DNA of 17,970 nucleotides from a bacterium (GTDB lineage Bacteria; 4484-113; JALSIF01): positions 1 through 17,970 of the forward strand of contig JALSIF010000164.1 of the NCBI GenBank assembly GCA_026981635.1. The letters run 5' to 3'. The translations under genes were made by a program, and so were the position numbers. Under the pieces are notes generated by a model. The model was not told the origin of the DNA. It made no database searches and worked only from the letters and a program-made list of their open reading frames with translations. Shown in pieces: positions 13,433 to 17,970 of this stretch (its first letter is position 1; the number at the start of each line of letters is the position of its first letter).

Positions 13433-14299
13433 ATGCAAGAGAGCCTGACCAATCTCCTGCCCGGCGCCATCAACCCGTGGCTCTTTCTGCTGGACCTTCT
13501 CCTGGTCTGGATCCTCTACTACTACTTGATTCTCTTTGTGCGCGGGACCCGGGCGGTGATCATCCTCATCGGCATCGGCACCATCGCCCTGCTCTATGTG
13601 GTGGTGAGCTGGCTGGACCTGGTTACCACCCGCTGGCTACTGGAAAAGTTTTTTGCCTATGGTTCCATTGCCCTGATCGTCATCTTTGCCCCCGAGATCC
13701 GTGACTACCTGGCCGAGATCGGGCGCCGGAGCATGGTGCTTCCCTTCCGCGCCCTGGCCCGCCGCACCCGGGAGGAGCGAGAGGAGGAGGAGCTGCCCGA
13801 GCTCTTGGGCTCGGTGGTAAAGGCATGCACCCAGCTTGCCGCCACCAAGACTGGGGCGATCATCGCCCTGGAGCGCCGCAAGCCCATCCAGCTTGACCAG
13901 ATGATCGTGGGGGAGGAGCTGGATGCGCTGGTCACCGAGCGGCTTTTGATGGCCATCTTTGACAAGCACTCTCCCCTCCACGACGGCGGGGTGGTGATTA
14001 CCGACAGCCGCATCCGCTACGTAAACTGCTACTTCCACCTCTCCGAGAATCCCCTGCTTGACCCCTACCTGGGCAGCCGCCACCGGGCGGCGGTGGGGGT
14101 GACCGAGGACTCCGACGCGGTAGCGGTGGTGGTGAGTGAGGAGACCGGCCAGATCAGCATCGCGGTAAACGGACGTCTCGCCCGGGGGCTCACCCCCGAG
14201 GAGGCGCTGGAGCAGCTTGAGGTGCTGTTTGACCTCACCCACTCACGGGCCACTGAGCTGCCCCCGGTTGAGACGGGTAGGCTGGTTCCCGAGGGGTAG
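13433..14299 (+). CDS. cdaA: Membrane diadenylate cyclase CdaA (DacA)
   Basis: CdaA condenses two ATP into the second messenger c-di-AMP. Three hydrophobic segments (about 14-37, 41-60 and 76-87) anchor it in the membrane. A charged helix with R-T-R-E-E-R-E-E-E-E follows, then the DAC domain from about 120. That domain has T-K-T-G-A-I-I-A-L-E, the catalytic-Asp motif H-D-G-G at 183-186 (usually D-G-A), R-H-R at 216-218, and S-E-E-T-G at 235-239. The Ala-to-Gly change in DGA is conservative and keeps the Asp. ATG 13433 gives 288 residues; the TTG at 13427 is possible, and neither has a strong ribosome binding site. Its neighbours cdaR and glmM are the classical partners. Confidence 0.96.
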   Translation: MQESLTNLLPGAINPWLFLLDLLLVWILYYYLILFVRGTRAVIILIGIGTIALLYVVVSWLDLVTTRWLLEKFFAYGSIALIVIFAPEIRDYLAEIGRRSMVLPFRALARRTREEREEEELPELLGSVVKACTQLAATKTGAIIALERRKPIQLDQMIVGEELDALVTERLLMAIFDKHSPLHDGGVVITDSRIRYVNCYFHLSENPLLDPYLGSRHRAAVGVTEDSDAVAVVVSEETGQISIAVNGRLARGLTPEEALEQLEVLFDLTHSRATELPPVETGRLVPEG

Positions 14300-14305
14300 G
14301 TTGAG

Positions 14306-15541
14306 ATGGGTAGCTGGCTCAGATTCTCCCTGTTTAAGAACCTGGAGCTCAAGCTCATCTCCTTTGTGCTTGCCCTGGCCACGGTACTCATCGTTCACTT
14401 CTCCTTTAGGAGCCTCTACCCCATGAGCGTGCAGGCCAAGGTGGAGGTGAGGAACCTGGCCGAGAACCTGGTGGTGGCCAACCGGGAGGAGATCCCGGAG
14501 ACGGTAAACCTGGGATTGCAGGTCCCCCTCCAGCTTGCCGACACCATCCGCAACCGCTCCTTTACTGCCCTGCTGAATCTTTCCGGCTTTGATCTTCCCG
14601 GCACCTACTCGGTCCCCTACGAGTTTCCCGACCTCACCCCCGGGGTGGTGGTCACCTCCCGCCCGCGGCCGGCGCGGGTGAGGCTGGAGCGGGTGGCCAG
14701 CCGGGTGGTGGAGGCAAAGCCGCTGGAGCTTGGCGCCCTGCCCGGCTCCCTGGTCCTGGGCAAGACCTCACTGGAGCCGGAGCTGGTCAAAGTCTCGGGG
14801 CCAGAATCAGTGGTGGAGCGGGTGAGGCAGGCGGTGGTGGAGGTCAGGCTCTCCGAGCTCTACTCCAGCCAGGAGCTAAGGCTGCCGGTGATGGTGGAGC
14901 TTGATGATGGGCAGCGCTACCCCCCCAGCCGCCTCTCCATGACCGTGGTTCCCGCTGAGGTCACCTACCGGGTGGAGGTAAGAAACCAGGAAGATCTTCT
15001 GGTGCTCAACGTCACCCCCGAGCTTCGCGGGGAGGTGCCGGCCGGCTACCGCATTGAGCGCATCACCATTGAGCCGCGGGAGGTGCTGGTGCCGGTGAGG
15101 CTGCTTGGGGGAAAGGAGGTCTATGAGCTTAGGACCGACCCGGTTGACCTCTCCGAACGGCGGGAGAGTTTTGAGGCCAAGGTGAGGATAAACTACCCCT
15201 TCCCCCCCGAGGCGGGACTGCCCCGCTATGCCCGGGTGTCGGTGACCATAAAGCAGCTGGTCACCGGTGAGCTTACTGCGGTGAGGGTCAAGCCCGAGCT
15301 GGTGGGGGCCGACCCGGAGCGGTTCAGCTATGAGCTCCAGACCCAGGAGGTGGAGGTCTACCTGCCCCCCGGGATGGAGCAGGTTGACCAGAGCGAGCTT
15401 AGGGTGGTGGTGGATGTCTCGGGTCTTACCGAGGGGGAGCACCGCCTTCCCCCGGAGCCCCTGCTGGGCAGCGAGCAGGTGGCCTGGGAGGTGAGGCCCC
15501 GGCTGGTCAGGGTGAGGATCAGCAAGAAGGAAGGTGATTAG
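14306..15541 (+). CDS. cdaR: CdaA regulatory protein CdaR (YbbR-domain protein)
   Basis: The 411-residue protein has one N-terminal membrane segment (about 15-33, after N-L-E-L-K-L), so most of it should lie outside the membrane. The rest is beta-rich sequence without cysteines, which reads as about four YbbR-like units of 80-95 residues (about 40-120, 120-210, 212-305 and 308-405). Repeated markers are V-x-V-R-L-E/V-x-V-R-I at unit ends and P-x-L-V-K-V-S-G-P-E-S-V-V-E-R-V in the second unit. Homologues modulate diadenylate cyclase activity. It starts six bases after cdaA and ends in a stop that nearly touches the glmM start. The domain count is by eye and approximate. Confidence 0.92.
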   Translation: MGSWLRFSLFKNLELKLISFVLALATVLIVHFSFRSLYPMSVQAKVEVRNLAENLVVANREEIPETVNLGLQVPLQLADTIRNRSFTALLNLSGFDLPGTYSVPYEFPDLTPGVVVTSRPRPARVRLERVASRVVEAKPLELGALPGSLVLGKTSLEPELVKVSGPESVVERVRQAVVEVRLSELYSSQELRLPVMVELDDGQRYPPSRLSMTVVPAEVTYRVEVRNQEDLLVLNVTPELRGEVPAGYRIERITIEPREVLVPVRLLGGKEVYELRTDPVDLSERRESFEAKVRINYPFPPEAGLPRYARVSVTIKQLVTGELTAVRVKPELVGADPERFSYELQTQEVEVYLPPGMEQVDQSELRVVVDVSGLTEGEHRLPPEPLLGSEQVAWEVRPRLVRVRISKKEGD

Positions 15542-15542
15542 C

Positions 15543-16907
15543 ATGGCTAGGCTGTTTGGAACCGACGGCATCCGCGGGGTGGCGGGGCGTGACCTCTACC
15601 CCGAGCTGGTCTGCCGCATCGGGCAGGCGGCGGCCCGGGTTCTGCTGGACCCCGCCTCCAACGGGGAGCAGACGGTGATCATCGGCCGCGACAGCCGGCT
15701 TAGCGGGGAGATGCTGGTGAGTGCGCTGACGGCCTCCTTCCTGCTGGAGGACTACACGGTGTGGGAGGTGGGGATCCTGCCCACCCCGGTGCTGGCCTTC
15801 CTCACCCGCAAGTATCCGGTCACCTGCGGGGTGATGGTGACGGCCAGCCACAACCCGGTCAGGGACAACGGGATCAAGTTCTTCCGCACCGACGGCTTTA
15901 AGCTCTCCCCCGAGCAGGAGGCGGCCATTGAGGAGCTGGTGAGGGAGGGGAAGCTAAGCTTTGAGGACGGGCGGGTGAGCTTCGGCAAGGTGCTTGGCCG
16001 CCACGACCTGATCAACGACTACCGGGAGGTGATTCGCGACCACGCCGGCATCGCCCCCCTGCAGAAGAAGGTGAAGGTGGTGCTGGACTGCGCCTTTGGG
16101 GCCTGCGCCGAGCTTGCCCCGCGCATCTTTACCGAGTGGGGGGCGGACCTCATCGCCATCGGCGACCGCTTTGACGGCGCACGGATCAATGTGGAGTGTG
16201 GCGCCACCCACCCCGAGCGGGTGGCCGAGGAGGTGGTGAGACACGGAGCCGACCTGGGGTTCGCCTTTGACGGCGACGGCGACCGAGTGATCGCGGTGGA
16301 CCACGAGGGCCGGGTGGTGGACGGCGACCTGATTATTGCCCTGCTGGCTGAGCGGGTCCCCCGCTACGCCAACCAGCGGATGGTGGTGGTCACCCAGATG
16401 TCCAACCTGGGGATGGAGGCATATCTAGCCGGCAAGGGCTACCGGGTGGAGCGCACCGGGGTGGGGGACATGAAGGTGCTTGCCCGGATGAAGGAGATCG
16501 GTGCCGACCTGGGGGGCGAGCAGTCGGGCCACATAATTCTTCGCGACATCACCACCACCGGCGACGGGACGCTGGTGGCGCTGATTGTGGCAAGCCTGGT
16601 AGTGGAGAGCGGGAGACCCCTAAGAGAGCTGGTCTCCCACATCCCCCTCTATCCCCAGCGTCTCACCAACCTGCCCCTGGCCGACCACCGGGGCTGGAGG
16701 GAGGACGAGGAGTTCATGGGGCGCCTTTCCGCCCTGGAGGAGGAGATCAGAGGCCGCGGCGGCAGAATCTTCGTGCGCCCCAGTGGCACCGAGCCCAAGG
16801 TGCGCATCCTGGTGGAGGCGGAGGATCCGGCGGTGGTGGAGGAGTTTTCCCAGCGGGCAAGGGAGCTCTTCCTTAGCTGGGAGAAGAAGCGGGCCCAATC
16901 GGGTTAG
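15543..16907 (+). CDS. glmM: Phosphoglucosamine mutase GlmM
   Basis: GlmM converts glucosamine-6-phosphate to glucosamine-1-phosphate for UDP-GlcNAc and peptidoglycan. It starts A-R-L-F-G-T-D-G-I-R-G-V. The active-site phosphoserine is S102 (T-A-S-H-N-P); the metal loop D-G-D-G-D-R is at 243-248; the sugar loop G-E-Q-S-G-H is at 325-330; and the phosphate loop R-P-S-G-T-E-P is at 412-418. The 454 residues are normal. ATG 15543 follows the cdaR stop by one base, with AAGGAAGG just upstream; the in-frame GTG at 15534 is a poor alternative. GlmM and CdaA proteins are known to interact and GlmM can inhibit CdaA, so their linkage suggests the same here. Confidence 0.98.
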   Translation: MARLFGTDGIRGVAGRDLYPELVCRIGQAAARVLLDPASNGEQTVIIGRDSRLSGEMLVSALTASFLLEDYTVWEVGILPTPVLAFLTRKYPVTCGVMVTASHNPVRDNGIKFFRTDGFKLSPEQEAAIEELVREGKLSFEDGRVSFGKVLGRHDLINDYREVIRDHAGIAPLQKKVKVVLDCAFGACAELAPRIFTEWGADLIAIGDRFDGARINVECGATHPERVAEEVVRHGADLGFAFDGDGDRVIAVDHEGRVVDGDLIIALLAERVPRYANQRMVVVTQMSNLGMEAYLAGKGYRVERTGVGDMKVLARMKEIGADLGGEQSGHIILRDITTTGDGTLVALIVASLVVESGRPLRELVSHIPLYPQRLTNLPLADHRGWREDEEFMGRLSALEEEIRGRGGRIFVRPSGTEPKVRILVEAEDPAVVEEFSQRARELFLSWEKKRAQSG

Positions 16908-16923
16908 CTGGCCGGCCTGGGCC

Positions 16924-16929
16924 TATACT
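16924..16929 (+). promoter_or_regulatory. Possible -10 box upstream of the UPF0173 gene
   Basis: TATACT lies in the 59-base gap after glmM, 37 bases before the next ATG. It sits inside a small inverted repeat, CCTAT-ACTC-ATAGG (16922-16935). No acceptable -35 hexamer was found 16-19 bases upstream, so this is weak evidence of a promoter or operator. Confidence 0.25.
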
Positions 16930-16966
16930 CATAGGGTCTGGGGAAATCTTTCTTGGGAGGCAAGCG

Positions 16967-17686
16967 ATGGCGAAACACAAGCTCACCTTTCTGGGCCATG
17001 CGGCCTGGCGGCTCACCACTGCCGAGGGCAAGGTGATCATCTTTGATCCCTTCCTCACCCCCAACCCCCTCACCCCGGAGGGGGAGAAGAGGCAGACCCG
17101 TTGCGATGTGATGGCCCTGACCCATGGCCACATTGATCATACTTCCGATGCCCTGCAGGTCTACCGCGAGACTGGGTGCAAGATCGTGTCCATCATTGAG
17201 CTTTGCACCATTCTGCAGAAGATGGGAGTGAAGGAAGAAGACCTCCTACCTGCCAATACTGGGGGGACAGTGGAGGTTGAGGGAATCAAGTTCATTTTGG
17301 TGCCTGCCTGTCATTCAAGCTCAACCCAGTTTGATGAGAGGCTCGAATACGCAGGAAAGCCACTTGGCTTTGTGGTTGAGCTACCCGACGGGCTTACCAT
17401 CTACAACTCGGGAGACACCTGGATCTTTGAGGAGATGAAGTACATAAAGCGCCTCTGGCGTCCCACCATTGGAATTCTCTGCATTGGTGGTCACTTCACC
17501 ATGGACGCCAAGGCGGCAGCATTGGCAGCAAAGGAGCTGCTTGAACTAAAGACGGTAATCTGCCAGCACTACGGCACCTTCCCCGTCCTCACCGACACGC
17601 CAGATGATCTGAGGCGGGAGCTTGAGGGAAGTGGGATTGAGGTGCTTTCTCCCCAGCCGGGCGAGACCATAGAGATCGGCGAGTAG
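16967..17686 (+). CDS. UPF0173 metallo-beta-lactamase-fold hydrolase
   Basis: The 239-residue protein has the metallo-beta-lactamase fold pattern of the UPF0173 family (substrate unknown). It opens with L-T-F-L-G-H-A-A-W, then I-I-F-D-P-F-L. The metal motif H53-G-H55-I-D57-H58 follows, with H116 (P-A-C-H-S-S-S), D150 (I-Y-N-S-G-D-T) and H201 (C-Q-H-Y-G-T-F-P-V) as the later ligands. G-G-H-F-T-M-D is the family's G-G-x-F-T-M. GGGAGG at 16955-16960 supports ATG 16967. Its middle part is less GC-rich (47-55% in two 60-base blocks near 17221-17340) than glmM (68% in one block), so it may have a different history or expression level. It is separated from glmM by 59 bases and may have its own promoter. 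Confidence 0.92.
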   Translation: MAKHKLTFLGHAAWRLTTAEGKVIIFDPFLTPNPLTPEGEKRQTRCDVMALTHGHIDHTSDALQVYRETGCKIVSIIELCTILQKMGVKEEDLLPANTGGTVEVEGIKFILVPACHSSSTQFDERLEYAGKPLGFVVELPDGLTIYNSGDTWIFEEMKYIKRLWRPTIGILCIGGHFTMDAKAAALAAKELLELKTVICQHYGTFPVLTDTPDDLRRELEGSGIEVLSPQPGETIEIGE

Positions 17687-17693
17687 CGGGCCC

Positions 17694-17970
17694 TTGTCAG
17701 CCCAGCAAGAGCCGGTCCGCTTCGGGTTCGTAATCCACCCGGTCTACACCCGCCAGCTGCTGGGCCACCCTATGCTTCGGCTGGTGGGGCGGGTGCTCGC
17801 CGACGGGGTGCTGGAGCGGGTGGCGGCCCTTTTGCCCTCCATCGTGGCGGGGGAGGTGAGGGGGGTAAGAAGCCCCCTGGGTCCAACCGCCCACGGCTAC
17901 CTCTACGGCCTGCCGGTGACCGGGCGGCTGATGCTTGCCCGCCCCCCCCCGTGGACCTACCGGAAGCTTG
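17694..17970 (+). CDS. N-terminal part of a COG5322-like protein (acyl-ACP reductase / 'predicted amino acid dehydrogenase' family), truncated by the window
   Basis: An open frame from TTG 17694 runs to the window end (92 codons). The product begins with V-R-F-G-F-V-I-H-P-V, followed by a helical stretch, G-E-V-R-G-V-R-S-P-L-G, then G-Y-L-Y-G-L-P-V-T-G-R-L-M-L and Y-R-K-L. From memory this order matches the N-terminal region of a Rossmann-type dehydrogenase family related to cyanobacterial acyl-ACP reductases. The nucleotide-binding part would lie beyond the window. TTG 17694 has no strong ribosome binding site; it follows the previous stop by seven bases. ATG 17772 would lose the conserved F-x-I-H-P. 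A run of nine C at 17942-17950 is a frameshift-prone spot, but the frame continues sensibly through it. Confidence 0.5.
   Translation, partial: MSAQQEPVRFGFVIHPVYTRQLLGHPMLRLVGRVLADGVLERVAALLPSIVAGEVRGVRSPLGPTAHGYLYGLPVTGRLMLARPPPWTYRKL

Noticed and set aside
13222-13704. Plus-strand open frame across rpsI and cdaA
   Set aside because: Overlaps the certain C-terminus of S9 and the first membrane helices of CdaA in another frame; its product has no family features.

Overview
The window is one block of about 30 tightly packed genes, all on the + strand, from a GC-rich bacterium (roughly 60-68% G+C in most blocks counted by eye). It is the bacterial S10/spc/alpha ribosomal-protein supercluster in its classical order: the tail of rpsC, then rplP-rpmC-rpsQ-rplN-rplX-rplE-rpsN-rpsH-rplF-rplR-rpsE-rplO-secY-adk-map-infA-rpmJ-rpsM-rpsK-rpsD-rpoA-rplQ. 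It continues into truA-rplM-rpsI, then the c-di-AMP/cell-wall block cdaA-cdaR-glmM, a UPF0173 metallo-hydrolase, and the start of a gene that runs off the end. Gene content is clearly bacterial: alpha subunit with a C-terminal domain, SecY, IF-1, the short 62-residue form of S14, and bacterial L36. The phylum cannot be fixed from these genes. The cdaA-cdaR-glmM linkage recalls Firmicutes and related monoderm or deep-branching lineages, and the charged, R/E/K-rich proteins would fit a thermophile, but both points are inference.

Layout. 1-5574: ribosomal proteins with gaps of 0-40 bases, often stop/start overlaps. 5599-8627: the membrane-export and housekeeping insert (secY, adk, map, infA). 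8655-11731: rpmJ, three small-subunit proteins, the RNA polymerase alpha subunit and L17. 11737-13367: truA, rplM, rpsI. 13433-16907: diadenylate cyclase, its YbbR regulator and phosphoglucosamine mutase, which together couple c-di-AMP signalling to peptidoglycan precursor supply. 16967-17970: two genes of less certain role. No gap exceeds about 65 bases, and no RNA gene, mobile element or CRISPR array was seen.

This is mostly a conserved region, and I do not see a wholly new system. The unusual points are: long strongly acidic C-terminal tails on S17 (about 93 residues) and S5 (about 50 residues) that the families normally lack; no rpmD (L30) between rpsE and rplO; a shared half-degenerate cysteine pattern (first Cys of CxxC kept, second replaced by Ser/Thr) in S14, L24 and S4; an unusually strong preference for TAG stops (20 of 30 genes, TAA only 2) in genes expected to be highly expressed; a truA with no ATG/GTG/TTG at the expected start; TTG starts for map and infA; and a terminal gene resembling the acyl-ACP reductase-like 'predicted amino acid dehydrogenase' family.
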